From the NCBI GenBank assembly GCA_029261855.1, contig JAJDAN010000054.1, positions 62,001 through 126,000 on the forward strand: a DNA stretch of 64,000 bases, written 5' to 3'. Made by a program: the position numbers and the translations under genes. Origin of the DNA: Deltaproteobacteria bacterium. GTDB taxonomy: Bacteria; Myxococcota_A; UBA9160; UBA4427. This document shows, one piece after another, positions 15,942 through 26,327 of the stretch (position 1 is the first letter of the stretch; each line of letters begins with the position of its first letter). The notes under the pieces are model-generated. The model worked only from the letters and a program-made list of their open reading frames with translations. It searched no databases and was not told the DNA's origin.

Positions 15942-17888
15942 TCAGGAAAGCGGAGCCGCGCGCCTCTCACCGACGGCCTCGGCGAGTTCAGCGACCAGTG
16001 CATCTACATTGGTTGCGTCCCGGGACTGCTTCTTGGCGCGCCGCAGTCGCGGGGTCACGGTTCCGTCTTCCAGCTCCTTGTCACCCAGTACCAACATCAA
16101 CGGAATCTTCTGGACTTCCGCTTCGCGAATCTTGAACCCCAGGGTCTCGCTGCGCTCGTCGAGCTGCGCGCGGATCCCGGCCTCCATCAGCTTGGTGGCG
16201 ACCTGCTGCCCGTACTCGAGCTGGCGCTCGGAGATCGGCAGGATGGCGACCTGTACCGGCGCCAACCAGAACGGGAAGTCGCCGCCCGTGTGCTCGATGT
16301 AGATCGCAATGAAGCGTTCCAGCGAGCCGAGCACTGCGCGATGCAGCATCGCGGGCTGGTGGAGCTCGCCGTCGCGACCGACGTACTTGAGCCCGAAGCG
16401 CTCGGGCATCGCCATGTCGATCTGGATCGTGCCGAGGGTCCAGGTGCGACCGATCACGTCCTGGAAGTCGCACTCCACCTTGGGGGCGTAGAAGACCGCT
16501 TCGCCCTCCTTGACCTTGCACTCGTACCCGGCACCCTCGACGGCGTCGATGAGGGTGCGCTCGGCCTTGTCCCAGTCCGAGGGTTCGCCGAGGAAGTCTT
16601 CCGGGCGAGTGGAGACCGCCATCTTCACGCCGCCGAGGCCGAGCATCTGGTAGGTCTCCTCCAGCATCTCGAAGAATCGGTGCACCTCGGGGATCACCTG
16701 GTCGGGCTCGCAGTAGACGTGAGCGTCGTCCTGAGCGAAGGAGCGAACCCGGGCGAGCCCGTTCAGGGTGCCGCTGCGCTCGTTGCGGTGCAGGCGGGAG
16801 AACTCGGCGAAGCGCAGGGGAAGATCGCGGTATGAACGCATCTTGCTGCCGAAGAGCTCGCAGTGGCACGGGCAGTTCGTCGCCTTGACGCCAATCTCCT
16901 CGGACTCGTCCTCGCCCTCGAAGAAGTACATGTCGTCCTTGAACATCCGGTAGTGGCCGGAGTTCTTGAACAGATCCGAGCGGCACAGCTGCGGCGTCAT
17001 GACTTCCTGGAAGCCGTAGCGGGGATACAAGCTGCGCATGTAGTTCTGAAGCTCGTTGTACAGGGTCATACCCTTCGGCAGGTAGAAGGGCGTCCCCGGC
17101 GCGATGTCGCTGTCGATGTAGTAGAGCTCGAGGGCGGTGCCGACGCGCCGGTGGTCGCGTTCCTTGGCCTCCTCGATCCTTCGCAGGTGCGCCTTCAGCT
17201 CCTTCGCGCTCGCGAAGGCCGTTCCGTAGATGCGCTGGAGCTTCGGCCCCTGCTCGTCTCCGCGGAAGTAGGACCCCGAGGTCTCGAGCAGGCGGACCGC
17301 GCCGATCTGGCTGCTGTGCTGCACGTGGGGACCGCGGCACAGGTCGACGAACGGGCCGTGCTGGAAGAGCGTGATCTCGTCGCCTTCCGGGATGTCGTCG
17401 AGGCGCTGCAGCTTGAGTTCTTCACCCATCTCCGAGAAGCGACGCTTCGCTTCTTCGCGGGTCACCACCACGCGCTCGAACGACGCGTTCTCGGCGATGA
17501 TGTCGAGCATCGTCTTCTCGATGGCTTCGACGTCGTCCGGCGTGAAGGGCTCGTCGACGAGAAAGTCGTACTGGAATTTCTCCGAGTGATCGCTGCGTCC
17601 GGCGTCCACCTGCGCATTCGGGAACAGACGCTTCACGGCGTCGGCCATCACGTGCTCGGCCGAGTGACGGATCACCGCCCCACCGTCGGCATCGCGGCTG
17701 GTGACGATCTCGATCGCCGCATCGGCCACGATCGGCTGGCGCAGGTCGACGAGGGTTCCGTCGAGGCGTCCGGCGAGCGCGGCCTTGGCGAGGCCCGGGC
17801 CGATTTCCTGGGCAACCGCAAGAACCGTCGAGCCGTGCGGCATCGTCAACGTCTTCCCGTCGGGCAGACGAACGTCGATGGAGCTCAT
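15942..17888 (-). CDS. thrS: Threonyl-tRNA synthetase
   Basis: 648 residues from the ATG at 17888, close to the E. coli length of 642. Domains in order: TGS (residues 1-60, LPDGKTLTMPHGSTV), the editing domain with HxxxH (RHSAEHVMADAV), and the class II catalytic core with TNCPCHCELFG, which holds the first zinc-ligand Cys. Motif 2 is FAEFSRLHRNERSGTL, the second zinc His is in QDDAHVYC, and the C-terminal anticodon-binding domain contains PVQVAILPISERQLEYGQQV. The enzyme joins threonine to tRNA-Thr and deacylates Ser-tRNA-Thr. It is the first protein gene of the translation operon, 116 bp downstream of tRNA-Val on the same strand. Confidence 0.97.
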   Translation of the reverse strand: MSSIDVRLPDGKTLTMPHGSTVLAVAQEIGPGLAKAALAGRLDGTLVDLRQPIVADAAIEIVTSRDADGGAVIRHSAEHVMADAVKRLFPNAQVDAGRSDHSEKFQYDFLVDEPFTPDDVEAIEKTMLDIIAENASFERVVVTREEAKRRFSEMGEELKLQRLDDIPEGDEITLFQHGPFVDLCRGPHVQHSSQIGAVRLLETSGSYFRGDEQGPKLQRIYGTAFASAKELKAHLRRIEEAKERDHRRVGTALELYYIDSDIAPGTPFYLPKGMTLYNELQNYMRSLYPRYGFQEVMTPQLCRSDLFKNSGHYRMFKDDMYFFEGEDESEEIGVKATNCPCHCELFGSKMRSYRDLPLRFAEFSRLHRNERSGTLNGLARVRSFAQDDAHVYCEPDQVIPEVHRFFEMLEETYQMLGLGGVKMAVSTRPEDFLGEPSDWDKAERTLIDAVEGAGYECKVKEGEAVFYAPKVECDFQDVIGRTWTLGTIQIDMAMPERFGLKYVGRDGELHQPAMLHRAVLGSLERFIAIYIEHTGGDFPFWLAPVQVAILPISERQLEYGQQVATKLMEAGIRAQLDERSETLGFKIREAEVQKIPLMLVLGDKELEDGTVTPRLRRAKKQSRDATNVDALVAELAEAVGERRAAPLS

Positions 17889-18004
17889 TTCCGGGTGCGG
17901 CTCATGAAAGGGATGGTGTCCTACGGGAAGCCCATGAGGGCCCCGGTTCTTGCTGGCTTGGCTGCTGGGACTTTCAGCTGCTCGGATAAGGCAAGTTGCA
18001 TCAG

Positions 18005-18080
18005 TGGTAGGCACGAGCGGGATCGAACCGCCGACCTCCGCCGTGTCAAGGCGGCGCTCTAGCCGCTGAGCTACGTGCCT
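18005..18080 (-). tRNA. tRNA-Val (anticodon GAC)
   Basis: 76 nt. The acceptor AGGCACG pairs perfectly with CGTGCCT. The D arm is GCTC/GAGC, the anticodon stem CCGCC/GGCGG holds loop TTGACAC (anticodon GAC), the T arm GGCGG/CCGCT holds TTCGATC, the discriminator is A and CCA is encoded. It is preceded by a good sigma-70-like promoter. Confidence 0.97.
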
Positions 18081-18100
18081 AAATCCAGCTAACGAGGCGG

Positions 18101-18130
18101 AATATTTGCCGTTTTGGCTGAACCTGTCAA
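18101..18130 (-). promoter_or_regulatory. Sigma-70-type promoter of tRNA-Val
   Basis: On the minus strand, TTGACA (18130-18125), an 18-nt spacer and AATATT (18106-18101). The -35 is a perfect consensus and the -10 matches at four of six positions. Transcription would start about 14 nt before the mature tRNA 5' end, and read-through could supply thrS. Confidence 0.6.
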
Positions 18131-18208
18131 TCGTCCACAGGTCATTCCACCCCGAGGGGGGCAAGTTCCGCGCGATCCCGGCCAGTGAACGCGGATCACC
18201 CGTGCCGG

Positions 18209-18982
18209 TTAGCGCGATCCCGCAGGCCTCGACTCGCCGTCATTCGCCGCCGGACGCCAGGTGACGTCCACCACCGCGCGCATGGCATCCACCGAGAGCA
18301 CCCGGATCAGAAGCTCCGGCGGCCCGAGGGCGGCCAGCTGCTCGGTCAGCTGGACGGGATCCCGGTCGGCACCCGCGAGCTCGACCTCGAGCACCGCGGT
18401 GCCCCGCTCGAAGCTTCGGGGCACTGCCGAACGGACTCCCACCCGTTCGGTCAGCAGCTCGCGCACGGCCATGACGGCGCCGTAGGCCTTCACGCCTTGC
18501 AGCTCCAGGTCGATCCGGGTCACCTCGCCGTCCAGCGGGTCGCGCGCCAGCAGCCCGGCATCGATCAGGCGCTGCTCCACACGGTCCGCATCCACGAATA
18601 CCTCGACGACGACCACGTACTCGGTTTTGACACCCTTCTCGACGAACATGGCCGGACGCTCGCCGCGGTCCTCGAGCACCCGGAAGCGGGTCGTGTAGGG
18701 GACCATGCGCTTGCCGAGCACCTTCTCGAGCTCGTCCGTGTCGTTCCCACTCTCGGGCCCCGCGTTCTCGGCGTCCATCAGGAAGCTCTGGGCAACGCGT
18801 CGCACGGCCTCGCGAAGGGCCGCCTGCAACGCGGCATCCCGGGCGTTGGCGGAGCCCTTGTCCGCCGACCGGATCGGGACCGTTCCGATCTCCTCGATGC
18901 GACGGATCTCCGCCGCGGCGGGCCCCGCAGCGAGAACCAGAACCACGGTGACGAGCGCGATGACCCAGAACCCGACTCTCAC
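18209..18982 (-). CDS. Unknown secreted protein, FlgT N-domain-like pattern
   Basis: 257 residues from a GTG at 18982 that overlaps the dnaE stop (GTGA). The signal peptide MRVGFWVIALVTVVLVLAAG ends near PAAAE. The mature N-terminus (IGTVPIRSADKGSANARDAALQAALREAVRRVAQ) follows the pattern of periplasmic proteins in which a helix of AxxxAxxxAxxxA type follows a small beta motif, as in FlgT-like N-domains. Two alpha/beta repeats follow (YVVVVEVFVDADRVEQRL; AVLEVELAG; VVDVTWRP). No cysteine or catalytic motif is evident. Coupling to dnaE is probably incidental. The function is unknown; the flagellar link is only by similarity. Confidence 0.65.
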   Translation of the reverse strand: MRVGFWVIALVTVVLVLAAGPAAAEIRRIEEIGTVPIRSADKGSANARDAALQAALREAVRRVAQSFLMDAENAGPESGNDTDELEKVLGKRMVPYTTRFRVLEDRGERPAMFVEKGVKTEYVVVVEVFVDADRVEQRLIDAGLLARDPLDGEVTRIDLELQGVKAYGAVMAVRELLTERVGVRSAVPRSFERGTAVLEVELAGADRDPVQLTEQLAALGPPELLIRVLSVDAMRAVVDVTWRPAANDGESRPAGSR

Positions 18983-21900
18983 AGACCTGCCTCCGAGACA
19001 GCGCGCCCGAACAGGCTGTCGATCTTGCGTCGCAGCCCTTCCGTCGGCTCGACGCCGCGCACGCCTCCCACGGCGAGCACCGTCTCGGTTTCGCCGGGAA
19101 TCGTGATGTGAACAAAGACCGCGCAGTCGCCCGCATGAGCCTTGAGCATGTCTCGCATGGCCTCGAGGCGATCCCGACTGAGCTCGTCTTCCTTGACGCG
19201 GACCCGCAAGGCCGTCGTCAGCTTCTGCTCGGCATCCGCGAGCGCCATGACGTCACGCACCAGGATCTTCGGGGGGTCGCCCGCCTCGAGGTTGCCCGAC
19301 ACCACCAACGGGATCGGCCCCGAACCCTCGACGCCGTCCTTGGCCTTCTGCAGCAGCTCCTGGTGTTGCAGGAAGGGTTCCGAGAAGATCACCAGGTCGA
19401 AGCTTCCTTCGAGGTCCTCGAGGGTGCCGAAGGCCATGCGCTGGCCGCGCCGGGTCCGCGTCTCGCGCATTCCGACGAGCAAGCCGCCCGCGCGCACTTC
19501 GCGGCCTTCCCGTCCCGCCGCGGTTCCGGCACTGACGTCGGTGAAGCGCGCCAGATCCCGGGCCACGGCGGCGAGCGGATGACCGGTGACGTAGAAGCCG
19601 AGCAGCTCCTTTTCGTGGGCGAGCATCTCACGTTCGGTCCACGCCGGGACCTCGGCCAGCCGCGGCGCGTCCAGAGCCGGCGCGCCGGTCACGCCACCGA
19701 ACAGGCTCTCCTGGCCGATCTGCTTGTCGCGCTGGGCGGCGGCGCCCCTCTCGAGCGCAGCGTCGAGAGAACACCAGACGGCGTTGCGATTCTCGTGCTG
19801 CTGGTCGAACGCGCCGCACTTCACCAGCGCCTCGACGACCCGGCGATTCACTTTGCGACTGTCCACGCGCTCGACGAAATCGAACAGGCTCTCGAAGGGG
19901 CCGTCCGACCGGGCTTCCAGCAGATGGTCCACCGCGCCCGCCCCGACGTTCTTGATACCCGAGAAGCCGAAGCGGATCTTGTCTTCGACCACGCCGAAGT
20001 TGCGCGCCGACTCGTTGACGTCGGGCGGCAGGATCGCGATGCCGCGCTCGCGGCAGTGGGCGATGTAGCGAGAGAGCTTGTCGTGGTTGGCCGACTCGAT
20101 GGTGAGCAGAGCGGCCAGGAACTCGTGGGGATAGTTCGCCTTGAGCCAGGCCGTCTGGTAGACGATCAGCGCGTAGGCGACTGCGTGAGCCTTGGGGAAC
20201 GCGTAGGCGGCGAACTCCGAGATCTGGTCGAAGAGCACCTCTGCCTTTCGCTTGTCGATGCTTCGCGCCGCCGCGCCGGACGCGAAGCGCTCCTTCTGCT
20301 CGGCCATCACCTCGGGCTTCTTCTTGCCCATGGCCCGGCGCAGCAGATCGGCTTCACCGAGGGAGTAGCCGGCCACCTTCTGCGCGATCTGCAGGACCTG
20401 GTCCTGGTAGCAGATGACGCCCAGGGTCGGAGACGTCACCTCTTCGAGTTCGGGAATCGCGTACTCGACGCGGGTCGTTCCGTTTCGCCGATTGATGTAG
20501 TCCTCGACCATGCCGGACCCGAGCGGGCCCGGGCGGTAGAGGGCGTTCAGTGGCGGCAGGTCGTCGAAGGCCCGCGGCTTCTGCCGCATGATCAGATCCG
20601 TCATGCCGCTCGACTCGACCTGGAACACACCCTCGGTGTCGCCACTGCACAGCATGTCGAAGGTCTTGTCGTCGTCGAGCGCGATCTCCTCGTAGCGGAA
20701 GTCCGGGTCCTTGTACTCGCGGATCATCGCTTCCGCGTCCGCCATCACGGTCAGGGTGCGGAGCCCCAGGAAGTCGAACTTGATCAGCCCGACCTGCTCG
20801 ACGCAGGTCATGTTGTACTGGGACATGATGTCCCCGGACTTCGGGTCGCGATAGAGGGGCACCATCTCGATCAACGGCTTGTTGCCGATGACGACCCCGG
20901 CCGCGTGCTTCGAGGCGTGGCGCGTCAGGCCCTCGAGCGACAATGCGGTTTCCATCAGCTGCTTGATCTGTCCGTCCGAGTCCATGCGCGCGCGCAGCTC
21001 CGACGACTGGTCGATCGCGTCGGACAGGGTGATGCCGAGCACCTCGGGCACAAGCTTCGCGACCTGGTCGACGTCGCCGAACGACATGCCGAGCACGCGT
21101 CCGACGTCGCGGATGGCGGCCCGCGCCTGCAGGGTTCCGAAGGTCACGATCTGCGCGACGGTGACCTTGTCGTAGCGTCCCTCGAGCGGGGTGTCGTCCG
21201 AAGGCCGACCCGACCCGTACTTTTCCGCCACGTAGCGGATGACCTGATCGCGCCCGCGCATACAGAAATCGACATCGATATCTGGCATCGACACGCGTTC
21301 CGGGTTCAGGAAGCGTTCGAAGATGATTCCGTAGTGCACGGGGTCGACACCCGTGATCCCCAGGGAGTACGCGACCAGGCTGCCGGCCGACGAGCCGCGA
21401 CCCGGACCGACGGGGATGCCATTCTTCTTCGCGTAGCCGATGAAGTCCGCGACGATCAGGAAGTAGCCGGCGAAGCCCATCTGGCGGATGGTGCCGAGCT
21501 CGTGCTTCATGCGATCCGCGTACTCGGCGTCCTTCAAGGCCTCGTCGGGTGCGAGTCCCATGCGCTCGCGCAGTCCGACCCAGGCCTGCTCTTCCATCAC
21601 CTCGTCCAGGCTCTTGCCGGCCGGGACCTGGTACTCGGGCATGTGGTAGGTGCCCATGGGGATCTCGAGTTCGCAGCGCTCGGCGATCTCGAGGGTGTTC
21701 TCGATGGCAGACGGGTGGTCGTGGAAGACCTCCCGCATCTCGTCGCCGTCCTTCACGTAGAAGCCGTGGCCGTCGAACTTGAAGCGCTTCGGGTCGTCGA
21801 GATTCGATGCGGTGCCGATGCACAACAGCGCGTCGTGGTGATGGTGATCTTCGTGCTGCAGATAGTGGGCGTCGTTCGTCGCGACCAGCGGGATGTTCAG

Positions 21901-22503
21901 ATCCGTCGACATCTTGACGAGCTCGGCGTTGACCTCGTCCTGGGCGGGGATGCCGTGACGCTGCATTTCCAGGTAGTAGCGGTCCCCGAAGATGCCCTTG
22001 AAGTCCTCGGCGACCGTCCAGGCGCGATTCGTTTCTCCGTTGATGATCGCCCGGGGAACCGGAGCAGACAGACAGCCCGAGGTCGCGATCAGCCCCTCGC
22101 TGCGCGACCGCAGCAGGTCCATGTCGATACGCGGCTTGTAGTAGAAGCCCTCGAGATACCCCTTCGAGACGAGGTACATGAGGTTCTGGTAGCCGGTCTC
22201 GTTCATGGCGAGCAGCAGCAGGTGGCTGATGGCGTCGAAGCCGTCCGGCGTGCGCTCACGCCCTTCCTTGTCGAAACGGCTCTTGCCCGCGATGTAGACC
22301 TCACAGCCGATGATGGGCTTGACGCCGTTGGCGCGGGCCTTCTCGTAGAACTCGACGGTGCCGAACAGGTTGCCGTGGTCGGTCTGCGCGACCGCCGGCA
22401 TGTTCATGGCCTTGGCGCGCTGGAACAACGGGTTGTGCTTGATGGCCCCATCGAGCAGCGAGTACTGCGTATGCAGGTGGAGATGTACGAACGGCTTCGG
22501 CAC
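18979..22503 (-). CDS. dnaE: DNA polymerase III alpha subunit
   Basis: 1174 residues from a GTG at 22503, full length for DnaE. The N-terminal PHP domain starts FVHLHLHTQYSLLDGAIK and has TDHGNLFG. The catalytic centre is in GPGRGSSAGSLVAYSLGIT and SMPDIDVDFCMRGRDQVI (metal-binding aspartates), with a further Asp downstream. The helix-hairpin-helix, OB and tau-binding regions make up the C-terminal third (LVVSGNLEAG, ending DSLFGRAVSEAGL). It is the replicative polymerase subunit that extends both strands with the beta clamp. Transcribed alone or with the downstream secreted gene; guaA lies on the same strand after a 104-bp gap containing a hairpin. Confidence 0.97.
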   Translation of the reverse strand: MPKPFVHLHLHTQYSLLDGAIKHNPLFQRAKAMNMPAVAQTDHGNLFGTVEFYEKARANGVKPIIGCEVYIAGKSRFDKEGRERTPDGFDAISHLLLLAMNETGYQNLMYLVSKGYLEGFYYKPRIDMDLLRSRSEGLIATSGCLSAPVPRAIINGETNRAWTVAEDFKGIFGDRYYLEMQRHGIPAQDEVNAELVKMSTDLNIPLVATNDAHYLQHEDHHHHDALLCIGTASNLDDPKRFKFDGHGFYVKDGDEMREVFHDHPSAIENTLEIAERCELEIPMGTYHMPEYQVPAGKSLDEVMEEQAWVGLRERMGLAPDEALKDAEYADRMKHELGTIRQMGFAGYFLIVADFIGYAKKNGIPVGPGRGSSAGSLVAYSLGITGVDPVHYGIIFERFLNPERVSMPDIDVDFCMRGRDQVIRYVAEKYGSGRPSDDTPLEGRYDKVTVAQIVTFGTLQARAAIRDVGRVLGMSFGDVDQVAKLVPEVLGITLSDAIDQSSELRARMDSDGQIKQLMETALSLEGLTRHASKHAAGVVIGNKPLIEMVPLYRDPKSGDIMSQYNMTCVEQVGLIKFDFLGLRTLTVMADAEAMIREYKDPDFRYEEIALDDDKTFDMLCSGDTEGVFQVESSGMTDLIMRQKPRAFDDLPPLNALYRPGPLGSGMVEDYINRRNGTTRVEYAIPELEEVTSPTLGVICYQDQVLQIAQKVAGYSLGEADLLRRAMGKKKPEVMAEQKERFASGAAARSIDKRKAEVLFDQISEFAAYAFPKAHAVAYALIVYQTAWLKANYPHEFLAALLTIESANHDKLSRYIAHCRERGIAILPPDVNESARNFGVVEDKIRFGFSGIKNVGAGAVDHLLEARSDGPFESLFDFVERVDSRKVNRRVVEALVKCGAFDQQHENRNAVWCSLDAALERGAAAQRDKQIGQESLFGGVTGAPALDAPRLAEVPAWTEREMLAHEKELLGFYVTGHPLAAVARDLARFTDVSAGTAAGREGREVRAGGLLVGMRETRTRRGQRMAFGTLEDLEGSFDLVIFSEPFLQHQELLQKAKDGVEGSGPIPLVVSGNLEAGDPPKILVRDVMALADAEQKLTTALRVRVKEDELSRDRLEAMRDMLKAHAGDCAVFVHITIPGETETVLAVGGVRGVEPTEGLRRKIDSLFGRAVSEAGL

Positions 22504-22572
22504 GGCCTATCGACCCCCCATTCCTTCTACCGAACGCCCGCGGAACTCCTGCGGCCCGGCGCCCGCGGCCCA

Positions 22573-22599
22573 GCAAGTTCGCCCGCAGGGCGGACTTGC
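22573..22599 (-). terminator. Inverted repeat just downstream of guaA
   Basis: GCAAGTTCGCCC, loop GCA, GGGCGGACTTGC: a 12-bp stem with a single mismatched (wobble) position, 9 bp beyond the guaA stop and before dnaE. There is no U tract. It probably acts as a transcript end or 3' stabiliser. Confidence 0.5.
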
Positions 22600-22607
22600 G
22601 GAAAGAA

Positions 22608-24212
22608 TCATTCCCACTCGATGGTCGCCGGGGGCTTCGACGAGATGTCGTAGACGACCCGGTTGATGCCCTTCACCTCGTTGATGATGCGATTCGAGAT
22701 ACGCCCCAACACATCGTGGGGAATGTGGGAGAAGTCGGCGGTCATGGCGTCGACAGAGCTGACACAGCGAACGGCCACGACGTTCTCGTAGGTGCGGGCG
22801 TCGCCCATGACGCCCACGCTCTGGACCGGCAGGAAGACGCACAAGGCCTGCCAGATCTCGTCGTAGAGCCCGGCGCGATGAATCTCTTCGAGCATGATCG
22901 CGTCCGCCTGACGCAGGGGTTCGAGTCGTTCGCGCGTGACTTCACCCATGATGCGGATGGCCAGGCCCGGTCCGGGGAAGGGATGCCGACCGACGGCCGC
23001 CTCGGGCAGCCCGAGCTGGCGCCCCACTTCGCGAACCTCGTCCTTGAACAGTTCGCGCAGGGGCTCCACCAACGCGAGCTTCATGTCTTCGGGCAACCCA
23101 CCGACATTGTGGTGGGTCTTGATCGTGTCCGAGGCGCCCTTCACGGATACGCTCTCGATCACGTCGGGATACAGAGTCCCCTGCACCAGGAAGTCCACGT
23201 CGCCGATCTTGGCCGCCTCGGCCTCGAAAACCTCGATGAACAGGCGCCCGATGATGCGCCGCTTCTTCTCGGGCTCGGTGACGCCCTTCAGCTCGCGCAG
23301 GAACAGGTCGGACGCATCGACGGAAACGAGCTTCACGCCCAGGGACTGCCGGAACAGCTCTTCCACCTGCTCGCGCTCGTTGGCGCGCATCAGGCCGTGA
23401 TCGACGAAGATGCAGGTCAGCTGCTCGCCCACGGCGCGGTGGACCAACGCGGCCGCGACGGACGAGTCGACGCCGCCCGACAAGCCGCACACGAGGCGGC
23501 GGTCACCGACCTGCTCGCGGATCTGTTCGATCGTGGAATCGATGAAGGCCGCGGTGGTCCAGCCCGGCTCGCAGCCGCAGACGTCCTGGACGAAGCGTCG
23601 CAACAGCTCGCTGCCCCCGTCGGTATGAACGACTTCGGGGTGGAACTGCACGCCCCAGATCGGGCGATCTTCGTGGCGGATCGCCGCGAAGGGAGAGTTC
23701 GCGCTGTGGGCGACGGGCAGGAAGCCATCGGGAAGCGACAGCACGCGATCCCCGTGGCTCATCCAGACGACCCGGTTCCCCGCGTCGGGGGCTTCCTGGG
23801 TCGCCGGGTCGGCGGGCCCCAGCAACGCGTCGTCCCGGTCTACGTGCAGGAAGGCGCGGCCGTACTCGCGGTCGTCCGCCGGCTCGACCCGACCGCCGAG
23901 ACGCAGGACCAGCAGCTGCAGGCCATAGCAGATGCCCAGGATGGGAACGGGTAGCTCGAGCACCGCCGGGTCGACGTCGGGGGATCCGTCGTCGAGCACG
24001 CTGGCCGGCCCACCCGACAGGATGATGCCGGTGGGATCGAAGCTGCGAACGGAAGCGAGATCGAGGTCGCCCGGGTGGATCTCGCAGTACACGTGGTGCT
24101 CGCGCACACGGCGGGCAATCAGCTGGGTGTACTGGGCGCCGAAGTCGAGGATCAGGATGCGCTGCTTGCGGAGATCGTCTCCGCCGGAAGATCCGGGTCT
24201 GGATGCGCTCAT
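22608..24212 (-). CDS. guaA: GMP synthase (glutamine-hydrolysing)
   Basis: 534 residues from the ATG at 24212. The N-terminal class I glutamine amidotransferase has [20 protein letters not shown], the catalytic Cys in [11 protein letters not shown], and the His-Glu pair in [12 protein letters not shown]. The ATP-pyrophosphatase domain has the P-loop [19 protein letters not shown], and the C-terminal dimerisation domain ends in the family-typical [11 protein letters not shown]. It converts XMP to GMP using ammonia from glutamine. guaB lies upstream on the same strand with 137 bp between them, the usual purine pair. No clear ribosome binding site precedes the ATG, so the exact start is a little uncertain. 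Confidence 0.96.
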   Translation of the reverse strand: MSASRPGSSGGDDLRKQRILILDFGAQYTQLIARRVREHHVYCEIHPGDLDLASVRSFDPTGIILSGGPASVLDDGSPDVDPAVLELPVPILGICYGLQLLVLRLGGRVEPADDREYGRAFLHVDRDDALLGPADPATQEAPDAGNRVVWMSHGDRVLSLPDGFLPVAHSANSPFAAIRHEDRPIWGVQFHPEVVHTDGGSELLRRFVQDVCGCEPGWTTAAFIDSTIEQIREQVGDRRLVCGLSGGVDSSVAAALVHRAVGEQLTCIFVDHGLMRANEREQVEELFRQSLGVKLVSVDASDLFLRELKGVTEPEKKRRIIGRLFIEVFEAEAAKIGDVDFLVQGTLYPDVIESVSVKGASDTIKTHHNVGGLPEDMKLALVEPLRELFKDEVREVGRQLGLPEAAVGRHPFPGPGLAIRIMGEVTRERLEPLRQADAIMLEEIHRAGLYDEIWQALCVFLPVQSVGVMGDARTYENVVAVRCVSSVDAMTADFSHIPHDVLGRISNRIINEVKGINRVVYDISSKPPATIEWE

Positions 24213-24349
24213 GGGGGGAGTTGCGAACCTCGCGAGTTGCCGACCTCTCTCGCCTGACTCGCCGGAGACACGAGAGGACTCATCGGTTTCGTGTGCAGCA
24301 ACGTGCGGGGGGATCGCATGCTGCAAGGTAACGCTTGGATGGAGTGCCG

Positions 24350-25813
24350 CTACTCGATGCGGTAGTTCGGCGCTTCCTTGGTCACGATTACGTCGTGTAC
24401 GTGGCTCTCTTGGAGCCCCGCCGACGAGATCCGGACGAAGCGGGCCTTGTTGCGGAGGTCCGCCAGGTCGCTGGCGCCGCAATAGCCCATGCCCGACCGC
24501 AGCCCACCGTGTAGCTGGTGGACGCTCTGGGAGAGCGAGCCGCGATACGGGACCCGGCCCTCGATCCCCTCGGGCACGAGCTTGTTGGTCTCTTCGACGT
24601 GACCCTGGAAGTAGCGGTCGCGACTGCCGTCGGCCATCGCGCCCAGGGACCCCATGCCGCGGTAGACCTTGTACGAACGGCCCTGGAACAGCACGACCTC
24701 GCCCGGCGCCTCGTCGGTGCCCGCGAACAGGGATCCGATCATCACCGTGGACGCACCGGCAGCGAGCGCCTTCACGACGTCGCCCGAGTACTTGATGCCC
24801 CCGTCGGAAACGATGGGGATGCCCGACTTGTTGGCAACGGCGGCGGCATCGGCGACGGCGGTGAACTGCGGCACGCCGACGCCCGCGATCACGCGGGTCG
24901 TGCAGATCGAGCCCGGCCCCACGCCGATCTTCACGGCCGATACACCGGCCTTGATCAGCGCCTCGGCGCCCTCGCCTGTCGCCACGTTGCCACCGATGAT
25001 GGGCAGGTTCTGGAAGGTCCGGTGCAGCTCTTCCACCGTCTCGAGCACCTTCGTCGAATGGCCGTGGGCCGTGTCGACCACGGCCACGTCCACGCCCGCG
25101 TCCACCAGTGCCTGCGCGCGCTCCAGTCGATCGGGCCCGACGCCTATGGCGGCGCCGCAGCGGAGTCGACCCAGGTCGTCCTTGCAGGCGCTCGGGTAGC
25201 GCTCGGTCTTCTCGATGTCCTTGATCGTGATCAGCCCGCAGAGGGTGCCCTCGCCGTCGACGACGAGCAGCTTCTCGATGCGGTGCTTGTGGAGCAGCTC
25301 CTTGGCCGCCTCCATGCCCGTGCCCGGGGGCACCGTGACCAGGTTCTCGGTCGTCATGACGGCCGAGATCTCTCGCGTCTTGTCGCGTACGAAGCGCAGG
25401 TCGCGATTGGTGAGGATGCCCACGGCCTTGCCGTCGCGGGTGATCGGCACGCCGGAAATGTGGTAGCGCTCCATCACCTCGAGCGCCTCGTAGATGCGCT
25501 GCTCGGGACGCATGGTGATCGGGTCGACGATCATGCCCGACTCGGACCGCTTGACCTTGTCGATCTCGGCGGCCTGAGCCGCCGTCGGCATGTTCTTGTG
25601 GATGATGCCGATGCCGCCGTTCTGGGCCATGCAGATGGCCGTTTCGTGCTCGGTCACCGTGTCCATCGCCGCAGACAGCAGGGGCGAGTTCAGGTGGATC
25701 TCCGGCGTGAGGCGGGTGCGGAGATCGACGTCGGCCGGAAGCACGTCGGAGGCGCCGGGCACGAGAAGGACGTCGTCGAACGTCAGGCCTTCTCGAATGC
25801 GGCTTTCATCCAT
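24350..25813 (-). CDS. guaB: Inosine-5'-monophosphate dehydrogenase
   Basis: 487 residues, the normal length. Starts [20 protein letters not shown]. Two CBS domains (about residues 90-205) are inserted in the TIM barrel. The catalytic loop [18 protein letters not shown] carries the active-site Cys; [19 protein letters not shown] binds phosphate, and the flap (RGMGSLGAM) precedes the C-terminal strands. The enzyme oxidises IMP to XMP with NAD+, the committed step to guanine nucleotides, and feeds the adjacent guaA product. The CBS pair suggests adenine/guanine nucleotide regulation, as known for the family. Confidence 0.97.
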   Translation of the reverse strand: MDESRIREGLTFDDVLLVPGASDVLPADVDLRTRLTPEIHLNSPLLSAAMDTVTEHETAICMAQNGGIGIIHKNMPTAAQAAEIDKVKRSESGMIVDPITMRPEQRIYEALEVMERYHISGVPITRDGKAVGILTNRDLRFVRDKTREISAVMTTENLVTVPPGTGMEAAKELLHKHRIEKLLVVDGEGTLCGLITIKDIEKTERYPSACKDDLGRLRCGAAIGVGPDRLERAQALVDAGVDVAVVDTAHGHSTKVLETVEELHRTFQNLPIIGGNVATGEGAEALIKAGVSAVKIGVGPGSICTTRVIAGVGVPQFTAVADAAAVANKSGIPIVSDGGIKYSGDVVKALAAGASTVMIGSLFAGTDEAPGEVVLFQGRSYKVYRGMGSLGAMADGSRDRYFQGHVEETNKLVPEGIEGRVPYRGSLSQSVHQLHGGLRSGMGYCGASDLADLRNKARFVRISSAGLQESHVHDVIVTKEAPNYRIE

Positions 25814-25898
25814 GCCATGCGCCTCGGACCGATGTGGCGCGCGAGGGTACTTCCGGGCCGTCCGGCGGTCAACCGAGCGACCGGGGCACGGACGACGC

Positions 25899-26327
25899 TC
25901 AGGTCCCGGACAAGGGCTCGAGCGCCTCGCGGAGCAGCGCGGACAGGTCCTGCGCGATGGCCTCCGTCAAGCGGCAGGCCGTGCGCGGGTGGTCATCGAC
26001 CAAACGGCGGTATGCGTTCCGCGACAGCAGCGCGACCTCGCAGTCGGTCTCCGCCTTCGCGGTGGCCTCCCGTTGGCCCATCGACAGCAGCGACGCCGTT
26101 CCGAGCAGCTGGCCCTCGCCCACGCTTCCCAGCTCGCCCTCGCCCTTGCGGCTGAGATGGAGCGTCCCCGAGAAGACCATCACGAGCCCGTCGGCTTCGC
26201 CGGTCTGTCGATAGACCGAACGTCCCTTCCGGATCTTCTTGACCTCGAGGAGTTCGAAGAGCGCATCGCGGTCGTCGTCCGAAAGCTCGGCCAACAGCGA
26301 GAAGCGTTTGAGGTCGGTGGGCGTCAC
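25899..26327 (-). CDS. Stand-alone cyclic-nucleotide-binding-domain protein
   Basis: 142 residues from a GTG at 26327 that overlaps the stop of the upstream gene (GTGA). It consists only of a CRP-type beta-roll: [36 protein letters not shown]..., [35 protein letters not shown], and the following hinge helix. The canonical phosphate-binding segment (FGExAL, R-A) reads [19 protein letters not shown], so cyclic-nucleotide binding is uncertain. There is no DNA-binding domain. It is the third gene of an operon with two receiver-domain proteins and probably acts as a partner or allosteric sensor within that pathway. Its ligand is unknown. Confidence 0.8.
   Translation of the reverse strand: MTPTDLKRFSLLAELSDDDRDALFELLEVKKIRKGRSVYRQTGEADGLVMVFSGTLHLSRKGEGELGSVGEGQLLGTASLLSMGQREATAKAETDCEVALLSRNAYRRLVDDHPRTACRLTEAIAQDLSALLREALEPLSGT

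Noticed and set aside
19108-22653. 1181-codon open frame opposite dnaE
   Set aside because: Antisense shadow of a high-GC gene; composition is biased and no family pattern appears, while dnaE is certain.
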